Shown in pieces: positions 40,278-49,371 of a stretch of 64,000 nucleotides of DNA. The first letter of the stretch is position 1, and each line of letters begins with the position of its first letter. Below the pieces are notes generated by a model, which did not search any database, had not been told where the DNA came from, and was given only the letters and a program-made list of their open reading frames with translations. This DNA comes from Treponema sp. UBA4307 (GTDB taxonomy: Bacteria; Spirochaetota; Spirochaetia; Treponematales; Treponemataceae), in NCBI GenBank assembly GCA_002394685.1, contig DGUP01000077.1, forward strand, positions 1-64,000, given 5' to 3'. The position numbers were made by a program, and so were the translations under genes.

Positions 40278-41099
40278 ATGAGGAAAAACTGCTTTGCAAA
40301 AGTTTTATTTCTGTTACTGACAGCATCTCTGTCTGCTGCATCTGCCCAGTCTTCTAATTTTGCCAGAGGAGAGGAACTCTTTCTGCAGAATAAGCCTGAG
40401 GAAGCTGTTACCTATTTGAAGAAGGCCTACTCAAAAAAAGAAAATCCCAAGGTATACGAATATCTTTCCCTGTCATATTTTCAGCTTGGAATGTATGAAG
40501 AAGGGATAGCTGTTGTAAATGCCGGAATGAAAGTTTCCGGAACTGATAAAAAACTCCTTGCATTTAACGCAGGAAATGCAGCTTTTCTGGCAGGTAAATA
40601 TGAAGCTGCAGAAAACTGGTATACAACAGCAATTATGGCTGATGGATCTTATTCATCACCAGTAATTAACAGGGCAAATACCCGCATCTACGAAGGTAAA
40701 ATCGCTGATGCCAGGACAGATTATATACGTTTTCTGGAACTTGAGCCGAATGATTACCGGAGACCTGAAATCGAAGAGATTTTAAAGGAAATCGATAATC
40801 AGATTGCTCAGGAGGAAGAAAGGGAGAGGGCTCGTCTGGCCGAGGAAAAGCGTATTGCTGAAGAGGAGGCCCGTCTTGCCGAAGAACAGCGCAAGGCAGA
40901 AGAAGCTCGTCAGGCTGAACTGGAGCGTCAGTGGGCTGAACAGGAAGCAGAAAGAAAGCGCCTGGCAGAAGAAGAAGCTGAACGTAAGCGTAAACTTCTG
41001 GAAGAAGTTGCAGCGTCGCTGCAGGATGCGGAAACAACCAATATGTCAGCTGGAGCTGAGGATACTATAGATTATGGCTACGAAACAGAACTCGAATGA
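40278..41099 (+). CDS. Periplasmic TPR protein with charged coiled-coil tail
   Basis: 273 residues from the ATG preceded by AAGGAGG; an upstream ATG at 40224 is in frame but would hide the signal peptide. The signal peptide ends 'SAASAQ'. Four TPR-like units (about 25-165) are followed by an Arg/Glu/Ala coiled coil with repeats of 'RLAEEQRKAEEAR' type (about 175-245). It overlaps the next TPR gene by 26 bases. It is likely an envelope scaffold; relatives of known function were not recognised. Confidence 0.78.
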   Translation: MRKNCFAKVLFLLLTASLSAASAQSSNFARGEELFLQNKPEEAVTYLKKAYSKKENPKVYEYLSLSYFQLGMYEEGIAVVNAGMKVSGTDKKLLAFNAGNAAFLAGKYEAAENWYTTAIMADGSYSSPVINRANTRIYEGKIADARTDYIRFLELEPNDYRRPEIEEILKEIDNQIAQEEERERARLAEEKRIAEEEARLAEEQRKAEEARQAELERQWAEQEAERKRLAEEEAERKRKLLEEVAASLQDAETTNMSAGAEDTIDYGYETELE

Positions 41100-44000
41100 T
41101 TCATCAGAAACAAAGGAAAAAGTAAAAAAAACTTCTTCAAAAACTACAGCAGAAAAGTCTGAAAAAACTGTAAAAACTGCAAAAACTGCTGCCTCAAAAT
41201 CTGGTACAGCAAAGTCAGCTGCTGCAAAGTCTGTTAAGGAGAAAAGTTCTTCTTCAAAGACTGGGGCTTCAGGAAAAACTTCAGCAGGTAAAAGTGAATC
41301 TGCTGGAAAAAGTACTGCATCCTCTAAATCAGGTTCGGCAAAAAGCAGAAAAAGCACTGAGACTTCTGCAAAATCATCTTCATTTAAGAAACTTGATGCA
41401 AATGAAATCCTTTTTGCGGAAAAAAAGACTGCAGCAGGAAAAAAGACTTCTGAAAAAAAAGATGGCACTGTAAAAACTGCCGGCAGAAGCAGAACTTCTA
41501 CAGCCGCTGCAGCAGGAAAGCGGATTTCATCTGCAGGTGAATCTTCTGCTTCAAAGACAAAATCTTCAGCCTCAAAAACAACAGCTTCTGCAAAAGAAAC
41601 TTCTGCAAGAGCTGCAGAAAGTCCTAAGAGACAATATACAAGAAAGTCTGTTTCTGCAGAAAACAAAACAACTCAATCTGCAGATGAAGAAAAAGTAACC
41701 TCTGTTTTCAGCGGGGAAGTTGCATCTGAAGAAACAGAAGTTTCATATCCTGTAAATACAGGCTCTGATAATACAGGCAGAAAAACAGGTTTTGCAGGTG
41801 TTCTTGCTGCAATATCTGCTTTCTTTGTAAATGCAAAGAATAAAACTGCAGAAGGTTTCGGAATCCTAAAAGATAAGACTTCAGATTTTTTCAATAAAAG
41901 GAAGGCTGAAAAAAACAGCTCATACACTGAAGAGGATTCTTCTGAAAATAAAGGCCTGATTGCACGCATTAAAGAATCTTTCAGAAACCCTGAAAAAAGA
42001 AATAAAATTCTTGCATTGCTGGCAGTAATTCTTCTTCTTATTCTTTTACTTATCCTGATTATTTCTCTTGCTGCTACAAGACCTGCCCGTCTTCGGCGCA
42101 GGGCGGACAAAAGGGCTGCAAAGGAAGCTGCTGCATATGAAGCACTTCTCAGGGAACAGGAAAAGACTGAAAAAGACCGCCAGACAAATCTGGATATTAT
42201 TCGTCAGTATTTAAGTCATGGACTTTACGATAATGCCCTTGAATCCCTTGAAGCCATGCTTAAGGAAAATCCTGAGGATGAAGAAGTAAAAGCCCTTTTT
42301 GAAGAAGCTTTAGTTGGTAAAATGAATCAGCTTAACAGCCAGAATCAAAATGGAAACGGAGATAATCCAAGCTACAATATCGTTATTCCTGAACTTTCTT
42401 ATCCAAATGGACAGAATGGAGCAAACGGTACCGGGGGCAGTAATTCAAGTGATTCTTCATTCTCTGCAGAAGATTATCTGAAGATGCAGGAACTCCTTAA
42501 ACAGCAGGAAGCAGAAGCTGCCCAGCAGGCTGCACTCTTAAAGGCTCAGCAGGAGCAGGCTGATAAGGAAAGGGCAGAAAGAGAAGCTGAAGAAGCTGCA
42601 AAAGCTGCCCTTGATGCTGCTTTCAAGGAAAAGAATGACAAAATCAATGATCTGATTAATAAGGGAAAAGCAGCAGTTCAGTCTGGTCACACAAGTGACG
42701 GATTAAAGAATTTTACTGATGCAAAAAAGCTTCTGGATGAAAAAGACAACAGATTTGAAGGAGGCTCTCTTTCTTCTTCAGATCCTGATTATGCTGCAGG
42801 TAAACTGGCTGAAATTGCAAATACTCTTTATGATGCTTCTCAGAAAACAGGTCTGGGAGATGCAGATAAGGAAAATCTTAAAAATAACTCAGTTTCTTAT
42901 GCCCAGCAGGCAATTGCAAAAGATCCTGCAAATGCTCAGGCTCACTATGTAATGGGCATGAATTACTATGACAGTAAGGATTTCCCTAAGGCTGAAGAAG
43001 AATTGCGTGCAGCCCTGCAGAAAGACAGCGATAACGGTAACTATTATTTCCAGCTTGGCCGTATTCAGGCTCAGCAAAAAAAGTATGCAGAGGCAGCAAC
43101 CAGCTTTACTTCTGCTACAAAATATGAACCAAAATTTGCACCAGCATACTACAACTTAGGCTATGTTCAACAGCAGAGGGATAAAACAAGTGAAGCCCTG
43201 GCCGCATACAGAAAGGCGTCATCCCTTGATCCAAATTATGAAAGTGCATATCTTGGTGCCGCCCGCCTTATGAACAGGCAGAAGCAGTACGAAAGTGCCA
43301 TTGCTGAGTTTAATAAGGCAATTAACGTAAATCCAACCAGGGGAACAACATATAAGGAAATTGGTTCTGCATATTCAAATGTAGGTAAGTGGGAAGAAGC
43401 TGAAAGTTCATTTATAAAGGCCCTTACCTATATTCAGAATGAAACTGACCCAAATACTTATTACAATCTTTCTGTTGCCCAGTTCAATCTTGGAAAGTAC
43501 CAGCAGTCTTATACAAATGCAAAGAAGGCATATGATTTAAAGGATAAGGCTTCAAGTGCTTCAGTTAAGGCAAATATTGTTTACAATACCGGCCTTACTG
43601 CAAAGGCTGTAGGAAATGATAATGAGGCAATTTCATATTACGTTGAAGTTATTAAACTGGACAAAAATCACGTTAAGGCAAACATTAACTTGTCAGATAT
43701 TTATCTTGACGCAAATCAGCCTGATAACGCATTGTCACTTTTGAATAACATTTACGCTAAGAATTCAAATAACTTTGAAATTAACAATAATATGGGAGTT
43801 GCCTATCTTCAGAAGGAAGATTACAACAGCGCAATTAAGTATCTTAAAGTTGCCCGTGGAATAGAACCTGGTAATTCTGCCTTAAGCATGAATCTGGCAA
43901 AAGCATATTCTTCAAGCAGTCAGTATGCAGAAGCAAAGTCTGTGTATGAAGATGTGATAAAAAAGGAACCAAAAAACTGGGACGCTTACCTTGAACTTGC

Positions 44001-44121
44001 AAAGGTTTGCATTCAGTTAGGTAATTTCCAGGATGCAAAGGTTTACTGTATTTACCTCCAGGACAATAATCCTTCCTTCAAGAGGGATGAAGTTAAAAAT
44101 CTGCTTATGTCAGTTGAATGA
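41074..44121 (+). CDS. Large membrane TPR protein with Lys/Ser/Ala-rich N terminus
   Basis: 1015 residues. The first ~220 residues are low-complexity Lys/Ser/Ala/Thr, histone-tail-like and presumably cytoplasmic. A single helix ('ILALLAVILLLILLLILIIS') is at about 311-334. Then a Gln/Ala/Glu-rich coiled coil (about 470-520) and a long run of TPRs to the C terminus, e.g. 'AHYVMGMNYYDSKDFPKAEE' and 'APAYYNLGYVQQQRDKTSEA'. The TPR part should be periplasmic. It overlaps the preceding gene and ends before a strong terminator. The basic tail could bind nucleic acid or acidic proteins, but this is speculation. Confidence 0.8.
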   Translation: MATKQNSNDSSETKEKVKKTSSKTTAEKSEKTVKTAKTAASKSGTAKSAAAKSVKEKSSSSKTGASGKTSAGKSESAGKSTASSKSGSAKSRKSTETSAKSSSFKKLDANEILFAEKKTAAGKKTSEKKDGTVKTAGRSRTSTAAAAGKRISSAGESSASKTKSSASKTTASAKETSARAAESPKRQYTRKSVSAENKTTQSADEEKVTSVFSGEVASEETEVSYPVNTGSDNTGRKTGFAGVLAAISAFFVNAKNKTAEGFGILKDKTSDFFNKRKAEKNSSYTEEDSSENKGLIARIKESFRNPEKRNKILALLAVILLLILLLILIISLAATRPARLRRRADKRAAKEAAAYEALLREQEKTEKDRQTNLDIIRQYLSHGLYDNALESLEAMLKENPEDEEVKALFEEALVGKMNQLNSQNQNGNGDNPSYNIVIPELSYPNGQNGANGTGGSNSSDSSFSAEDYLKMQELLKQQEAEAAQQAALLKAQQEQADKERAEREAEEAAKAALDAAFKEKNDKINDLINKGKAAVQSGHTSDGLKNFTDAKKLLDEKDNRFEGGSLSSSDPDYAAGKLAEIANTLYDASQKTGLGDADKENLKNNSVSYAQQAIAKDPANAQAHYVMGMNYYDSKDFPKAEEELRAALQKDSDNGNYYFQLGRIQAQQKKYAEAATSFTSATKYEPKFAPAYYNLGYVQQQRDKTSEALAAYRKASSLDPNYESAYLGAARLMNRQKQYESAIAEFNKAINVNPTRGTTYKEIGSAYSNVGKWEEAESSFIKALTYIQNETDPNTYYNLSVAQFNLGKYQQSYTNAKKAYDLKDKASSASVKANIVYNTGLTAKAVGNDNEAISYYVEVIKLDKNHVKANINLSDIYLDANQPDNALSLLNNIYAKNSNNFEINNNMGVAYLQKEDYNSAIKYLKVARGIEPGNSALSMNLAKAYSSSSQYAEAKSVYEDVIKKEPKNWDAYLELAKVCIQLGNFQDAKVYCIYLQDNNPSFKRDEVKNLLMSVE

Positions 44122-44151
44122 TGGAAGTGATTGATTAAAACAATTTAGAAT

Positions 44152-44200
44152 AAAAATGCATCCCTACCGGAAAAAAATCTGCCAGGGATGCATTTTTTTT
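44152..44200. terminator. Bidirectional terminator between the TPR gene and mutL
   Basis: Fourteen-base perfect stem (44152-44165 with 44184-44197), an 18-base loop and an extended T-run. Its right end touches the mutL stop codon. Confidence 0.8.
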
Positions 44201-46109
44201 ACGTACGTTTAACTAAAGCGAAAAGCTGGGCCCTGCTTATTTTTGTATAAACAGGTCTGCCGTGAGGACAATGGGGATCAGGAAGTTCCAGAGCTTTTCT
44301 TGCCAGGTCTGCAGCAGTTTTTTCATCCAGTACAGTGTGATCCATTACAGCCATTCGGCAGGCTGTAGATGCAGCAAATGCATTAATCATGTCTTTTGGA
44401 TTTATTCTTCTGTCCAGTAAATCTTTTTCAAGATCCTTTTCAGTTCCTTTCCATCGGACTGGAACTGTAGTAAATTCCCAGAGGCCATCTCCCTTGTAGC
44501 TACAGCTGAAGCCGCTTTCCTCCAGAGTGTCCTTCATTTGTGTAAGATAATTGTCATCTGCAGCAGAAGTTGTCTGAAGTTTATATGGAATAAGAAGAGC
44601 CTGTCTTTCTCCCAGATTTTCCATTATTTTATTATAAAGATAACGTTCATGAGCAGCGTGCTGATCAATGATGTAAAGAATGTCACCTTTCTGGGCTATA
44701 ATAAATGTTCCCAGAGCTGAGCCCACAAAATGAAAATCATCATCACTGGAAATTTCATCCTGCTTAGGAACAAAGTTTGAGTTAAAGAGATTCTGATTAG
44801 TCAAAGATTCACTGGTAGAAATATCAAAATCTTCATTAAAGGCTTTTTCTGCCAGACTGGATGCATTTGAATAGTTTTTATTTCCCCCGGAAAAAAAAGA
44901 TGACCTTCCGTCAGAATAGGATTTTCGATTTTCCGTTGAAGAATAATTCTGGTGAACTCTGCCTCTTTCCAGAATGTATGATAGAGTGTCTTTATTTTCA
45001 CTTTGCACTTCTGGAGGATTTGTTTCCGCTGAATCATTCACGGAAGAAGGAGTCTCTTCCAGGGAAAGAAAATTTTCCTCAGCTTTTTCATTTTCTACCA
45101 TAGTTTTAAGAGTATAATTCTTAAAAAAAATTCTGGTTGAAGAAGAAACGCTGTGGTGCAGGCTGCTTATGTCCTTAAATCTGGCTTCTCTTTTTGCAGG
45201 ATGAATATTAAAATCTACCAGGGCCGGGTCAATTGTTACAAAAAGACAGGCTACCGGGTGTGAGCCGTTAGGAAAATATCCCTGACAGCCATATTCAATT
45301 GCCTGAACAAGAGAATATTCCTGAATACGCCTGCCGTTAACAAAAATGTAAATATCTTTTCTGCTGCTTCTAATTACAGATGGTTCTCCAATTACAAGCT
45401 TAAATGAATATTTTTCGCTTTCATTTTTTTCCTGAATTTCGTGAAAAAGTTTTTCATCTTCAAAAAATTCCATGGTTTGGACAAATCGCTGAAGGTAGGA
45501 ATCTGTCGCTGGCAGGTGAAGTTTTTCTTCTCCCTCTGATTTGAAAATAAAAGTTATATCCGGCCTGGCCATTGCTTTTTCTTCAAAAGTTGTTCGACAA
45601 AGGCTTCCTTCACTGGCAGGCCTTTTTAAAAACATTCTTCTTGCTGGAAAATTTTCAAAAAGGGCAGAGGTTTGTACTATTGTTCCTTCAGAGACTGAAT
45701 CTTCTGTGAGAATGTGGTCTTCAGTAACTGAGGCATTCATCTTATAAGAGCCGCTTTTTATTTCAAGACGGCTAACTGCTGCCATTGAAGACAAGGCTTC
45801 ACCTCTAAAGCCTAATGTGGTCAAATGCAGTAAATCTTCTTCTGATGAAATTTTACTTGTTGCATGTGGCCGGGCACAAGTCATAAGATCTTCCTTTGAC
45901 ATTCCAGAGCCATTGTCTATTACGCGGATTTTTTCAATACCGCCGCCTGTAATTTCTACTGTAATTTTATCTGCCCCAGAATCAACTGCATTATCCATAA
46001 GTTCACGAACTATGGCATTTGGCCTGTCAATTACTTCTCCTGCCGCAATTTTTCTGGCAACTTCCGGATTCAGGACTTTGACATGGGGTTTATTTTTATC
46101 TTCTGACAT
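44199..46109 (-). CDS. mutL: DNA mismatch repair protein MutL
   Basis: 636 residues. The N-terminal GHKL ATPase is complete: 'VARKIAAGEVIDRPNAIVREL', 'VIDNGSGM', 'HATSKI' and 'TLGFRGEALSS'. A variable linker follows. The C-terminal dimer domain has 'DQHAAHERYLYNK' and 'CPHGRPVY'. The endonuclease motif DQHA(X)2E(X)4E has Asn in place of the last Glu, and the usual ACK motif reads 'ACR'. Its start overlaps the stop of xseB by one base. Confidence 0.95.
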   Translation of the reverse strand: MSEDKNKPHVKVLNPEVARKIAAGEVIDRPNAIVRELMDNAVDSGADKITVEITGGGIEKIRVIDNGSGMSKEDLMTCARPHATSKISSEEDLLHLTTLGFRGEALSSMAAVSRLEIKSGSYKMNASVTEDHILTEDSVSEGTIVQTSALFENFPARRMFLKRPASEGSLCRTTFEEKAMARPDITFIFKSEGEEKLHLPATDSYLQRFVQTMEFFEDEKLFHEIQEKNESEKYSFKLVIGEPSVIRSSRKDIYIFVNGRRIQEYSLVQAIEYGCQGYFPNGSHPVACLFVTIDPALVDFNIHPAKREARFKDISSLHHSVSSSTRIFFKNYTLKTMVENEKAEENFLSLEETPSSVNDSAETNPPEVQSENKDTLSYILERGRVHQNYSSTENRKSYSDGRSSFFSGGNKNYSNASSLAEKAFNEDFDISTSESLTNQNLFNSNFVPKQDEISSDDDFHFVGSALGTFIIAQKGDILYIIDQHAAHERYLYNKIMENLGERQALLIPYKLQTTSAADDNYLTQMKDTLEESGFSCSYKGDGLWEFTTVPVRWKGTEKDLEKDLLDRRINPKDMINAFAASTACRMAVMDHTVLDEKTAADLARKALELPDPHCPHGRPVYTKISRAQLFALVKRT

Positions 46110-46411
46110 TATACGTTTCTTGTTCCTTTAACTTCTGTTGTACCGTCAAATAATTCCAGCGAAGGTCCAATGTGGCTGTCTTTACCTTTTTTTGATTTAG
46201 AATTTTCAGCTCCATTGTTTTCTTCTACTGGTTCTTTCATCAAAATCTGTATTTTTGCTTCAATTCCTTCCAGCTGTTTTTCCATTTTTTTTGCGAGCTT
46301 GATGCCTTCTTCAAAATCCTTTAAAGCTGTTTCCAGGGAAATGTCGCTTTGTTTAATTTCACTGCTTAATTCTTCCAGTCTTTTTAAGTCTTCTTCAAAA
46401 TTATTGGTCAT
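46109..46411 (-). CDS. xseB: Exodeoxyribonuclease VII small subunit
   Basis: 100 residues. 'FEEDLKRLEELSSEIKQSDISLETALKDFEEGIKLAKKMEKQL' (given here as the pattern from residue 4 to about 46) matches XseB, where the small subunit caps the coiled coil of XseA. The last 35 residues are a charged tail not needed in the family. GGAG precedes the ATG. It lies between xseA and mutL in a compact unit. Confidence 0.9.
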   Translation of the reverse strand: MTNNFEEDLKRLEELSSEIKQSDISLETALKDFEEGIKLAKKMEKQLEGIEAKIQILMKEPVEENNGAENSKSKKGKDSHIGPSLELFDGTTEVKGTRNV

Positions 46412-46425
46412 ATATTTACTCCGGT

Positions 46426-47640
46426 CTAATTTATATTTGTTACTTCTGCTTCAATTGTTCCTGCAGAAGGTTTTATGATTATTCTTGATCCTTTTTTCAG
46501 GCTCTTTGAATTGCGAATGATTTTTCCCTCTTCATCGGTAACCATTGAATATCCCCTGTCAAAAATGGTCTGGGGATTAGCGTTTTCAAGAATCGTGATT
46601 TTTTCTTTAAGAATCTGCCTTTTCTGTTCAAGATTACGTATTATGCTTTCCTGCAGATCTTCCTTTGCATAATCAAATCTCTGCAGAAGGGGACTGAGAA
46701 TATTTTTAAACTCTCTTTCCATCTGTTCCGGTTTGAATGTGTTGAGCATAAGTTTAAAACGATCAATTCTGTCAAAGATTTCATCGCACAAATCTGACCG
46801 GCAGAGGGAAATTTGATTTGTAATGTCTGAATAGCGGGGAACTGCCATTTCAGCTGCGTGACTTGGAGTTGAAGCCCGCACATCAGCTGCAAAATCACAA
46901 AGGGCCCAGTCTATTTCATGCCCAACCGCAGAAATGACCGGAATTTCAGATTCAGCAATAGTACGAACTACTTCCTCATCGCTGAAAGGAAGAAGGTCTT
47001 CCAGTGAACCTCCACCTCTTCCCACAATCAGAATGTCACACATTTTATATTTGTTTGCTGTTTTTATCATTCTGACGATAGATTCAGCTGCACCTTCTCC
47101 CTGAACAAGAGCAGGTAAAATTGTTACATTCATTTTGGGATTTCTGGTTCTGGTTACGTTAAGAATATCCCTTAAAGCAGCTCCTGTAGGGCTTGTAACT
47201 ACCCCAATCGTCTGTGGATATTGAGGCAGGGGACGTTTTCTTTCAGTATCAAAAAGCCCTTCTGATGCCATTCTCCGTTTTCGCATTTCCAGCATTTCCA
47301 TTATCTGGCCAATGCCTGCTTCTTCCATCTTACTGACCAGAATCTGATAGGATCCCTGTGCCGGATAAACTGATATTTGTCCGCTGACAGTTACAACCAT
47401 TCCATCTTTTGGCTTAAAAGGAAGGTACTGGGCTCTTCCCCTGAACATTACAGCTTTAATCTGGGAATCATTATCTTTAAGGGAAAAATAAAGATGCCCG
47501 GAAGAGTGGGTTTTAAAATTTGAAATTTCCCCCTTAACAGTAACATTAACGAAAGACCTTTCCAGCATGGTTTTAATAAGGCCTGTTAACTGGGTAACTG
47601 TAAATATGTTGTTTTCTGATGAATTATTCTGAAAGTCCAT
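46426..47640 (-). CDS. xseA: Exodeoxyribonuclease VII large subunit
   Basis: 404 residues. The N-terminal OB domain ('VTVKGEISNFKTHSSGHLYFSLKD') is followed by the catalytic region 'IGVVTSPTGAALRDILNV', 'ILIVGRGGGSLEDLLPFSDE', 'VISAVGHEIDWALCDFAADVRASTPS' (positions about 130-260) and the C-terminal coiled coil with 'DRGYSMV'. It degrades single-stranded DNA from both ends with XseB. A TATAAT box lies about 16 bases ahead of the ATG. Confidence 0.95.
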   Translation of the reverse strand: MDFQNNSSENNIFTVTQLTGLIKTMLERSFVNVTVKGEISNFKTHSSGHLYFSLKDNDSQIKAVMFRGRAQYLPFKPKDGMVVTVSGQISVYPAQGSYQILVSKMEEAGIGQIMEMLEMRKRRMASEGLFDTERKRPLPQYPQTIGVVTSPTGAALRDILNVTRTRNPKMNVTILPALVQGEGAAESIVRMIKTANKYKMCDILIVGRGGGSLEDLLPFSDEEVVRTIAESEIPVISAVGHEIDWALCDFAADVRASTPSHAAEMAVPRYSDITNQISLCRSDLCDEIFDRIDRFKLMLNTFKPEQMEREFKNILSPLLQRFDYAKEDLQESIIRNLEQKRQILKEKITILENANPQTIFDRGYSMVTDEEGKIIRNSKSLKKGSRIIIKPSAGTIEAEVTNIN

Positions 47641-47736
47641 AGTTTTAACGCCTTAGATTATAGTAGGATAAGGTTCAAAAGTCCATTAAATGCGAATTTA
47701 GTTAATAAAAAAAATCAAATTCCGATAAGTGAAGAG

Positions 47737-49371
47737 ATGGAAAGTATTGTTTTTTTATATGCCGCATTTGTTTCCTGTCATCCTTTTGAAAAGGTTTTTG
47801 GAAATCAGAGTGCTTTTGAAAGAACGTTAATCTGGGCAAAATCCCAGAGTCCGGAGAAAATAATTATCGCTGTCAGACCTGAATGTGAAGGAGCTGTTAA
47901 GGCTTCTCTTGCATCTTCAGGAGATACTGGTATCAGGCTTATTTCAAAAAAACGCTGGCTTTTAAAAGATTTACTTGAATGCTTTGTGGAAAGCAGAAGA
48001 AGCTGTAATGCTGACAGAATTATTTATTCATTTGCAGACCGTCCTTTTCTTGATGAAGAATTGACCAGAAAACTTATAGAAACACAGTCCCGCTATATGG
48101 CGGAATATTCTTTTCAGGATGGCTATCCGGAAGGATTTGCTCCGGAAATTTTAGACGGAAGTGCTGCAGAAATTCTTTTTAATCTCGTAAAACAAAATCA
48201 GAATGATTCAGGTGAAAAAGAAGTTGCATTTGATTCACTTTTTAATCTGATTAAGACTGATATTAATGCATTTGATATTGAAACTGTACTGGCAGAAAAA
48301 GACTATAGACTTTTCAGATTAAACTTTTCATGTTCCAGCAAGGATCGTCTTTTGGCCTGCGAAAGACTTTATCAGAGGGCACTGGATGAAAAAATAAAAT
48401 TTTCCGCAGAGGAACTTTCAAATCTTGCAGCATCAAGAGTAGACATTCAGAAAACTCTTCCTGCATTTTATAATATTCAGCTTTGTGCCTGCGCTTCCAG
48501 CTTTGATATTTACTCTCCATACCTGAATGCGTTTAAAAATAAATTTCACTATGCTCCTGAAGCTCAGAATGTAGCCAGAGAAAATATTATGACACTTGAA
48601 TCCTTCAAAAATGTAGTAAGTGAGATTGCAGATTTTTCTGAAAATGCAGTAATAAGTTTCAGTGCTTTTGGGGAAGCTCTTCTTTTACCTAATCTTGAAG
48701 AGTATATTGCTGAAGTTCTAAAAAATCCGAACTTAAGCATTCTTATTGAAACTGATGGTCTTTTGATTACTCCGGCCCTGCTGGAGAATATTAAAAAAAT
48801 CTGTGATTCTCTTCCAGAAAGACGCAATGGTTACGAAAAAATTATGTGGGTCGTAAAAATGGATGCACTTTCTGAAAATATGTACAGTCAGATTCACAGT
48901 GTTAATGTAAAACTTGATGAATCTCCATTCAATAAAGTCTTATCATCATTAAAGCTGCTTTGTTCATACTTTACTGAAGTTTATCCTCAGTTTGTACGTA
49001 TGAAAAAAAATGAATGTGAACTTGAAAATTTTTATCGCTTTTTCCATGATAAAAATTCAATTACAAAGGGAAAAGTTATTATTCAAAAATATGATTCATT
49101 CTGCAACAGACTTTCAGATGAAAAAGTTGCTGATTTAAGTCCTGTAAAAAGGAATCCCTGCTGGCATTTAAAGCGTGATATGACCATTTTATATAATGGA
49201 GATGTGCCTTACTGTAGGGAAGCTTTTTTCGAAAATATATCGGGGAATATTTTGTACGATCCAATAAAAAACATTTGGGGAAAAACAGATTCCATGCTGC
49301 AGAAACAGCTGGATATGAGTTATGAGGGGAAATGTGGTGAGTGCGATGAATATTATACCTTCAACTTTTAA
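47737..49371 (+). CDS. Spirochaete SPASM-domain protein with degenerate radical-SAM region
   Basis: 544 residues in three parts. Residues 1-145 look like a nucleotidyltransferase ('IYSFADRPFLDEELTRKL', 'YPEGFAPEIL'). Residues about 240-430 follow a radical-SAM barrel pattern ('ISFSAFGEALLLPNL', 'ILIETDGLLIT'), but the CxxxCxxC cluster site is reduced to 'LCACASSFD' (Cys250, Cys252). The C terminus is a SPASM domain with Cys475, Cys493, Cys533 and Cys536. I believe this matches a spirochaete-restricted family called spiro-SPASM. It is unlikely to do standard radical-SAM chemistry. It heads a glycan-type gene cluster. Confidence 0.75.
   Translation: MESIVFLYAAFVSCHPFEKVFGNQSAFERTLIWAKSQSPEKIIIAVRPECEGAVKASLASSGDTGIRLISKKRWLLKDLLECFVESRRSCNADRIIYSFADRPFLDEELTRKLIETQSRYMAEYSFQDGYPEGFAPEILDGSAAEILFNLVKQNQNDSGEKEVAFDSLFNLIKTDINAFDIETVLAEKDYRLFRLNFSCSSKDRLLACERLYQRALDEKIKFSAEELSNLAASRVDIQKTLPAFYNIQLCACASSFDIYSPYLNAFKNKFHYAPEAQNVARENIMTLESFKNVVSEIADFSENAVISFSAFGEALLLPNLEEYIAEVLKNPNLSILIETDGLLITPALLENIKKICDSLPERRNGYEKIMWVVKMDALSENMYSQIHSVNVKLDESPFNKVLSSLKLLCSYFTEVYPQFVRMKKNECELENFYRFFHDKNSITKGKVIIQKYDSFCNRLSDEKVADLSPVKRNPCWHLKRDMTILYNGDVPYCREAFFENISGNILYDPIKNIWGKTDSMLQKQLDMSYEGKCGECDEYYTFNF

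Noticed and set aside
41046..41666. A 206-codon minus-strand frame
   Set aside because: Antisense to the Lys/Ser/Ala-rich tail of the large TPR gene; low-complexity coding makes long shadow frames.
47737..49371. Active radical-SAM maturase
   Set aside because: The CxxxCxxC cluster motif is absent, so only a degenerate relative can be claimed.
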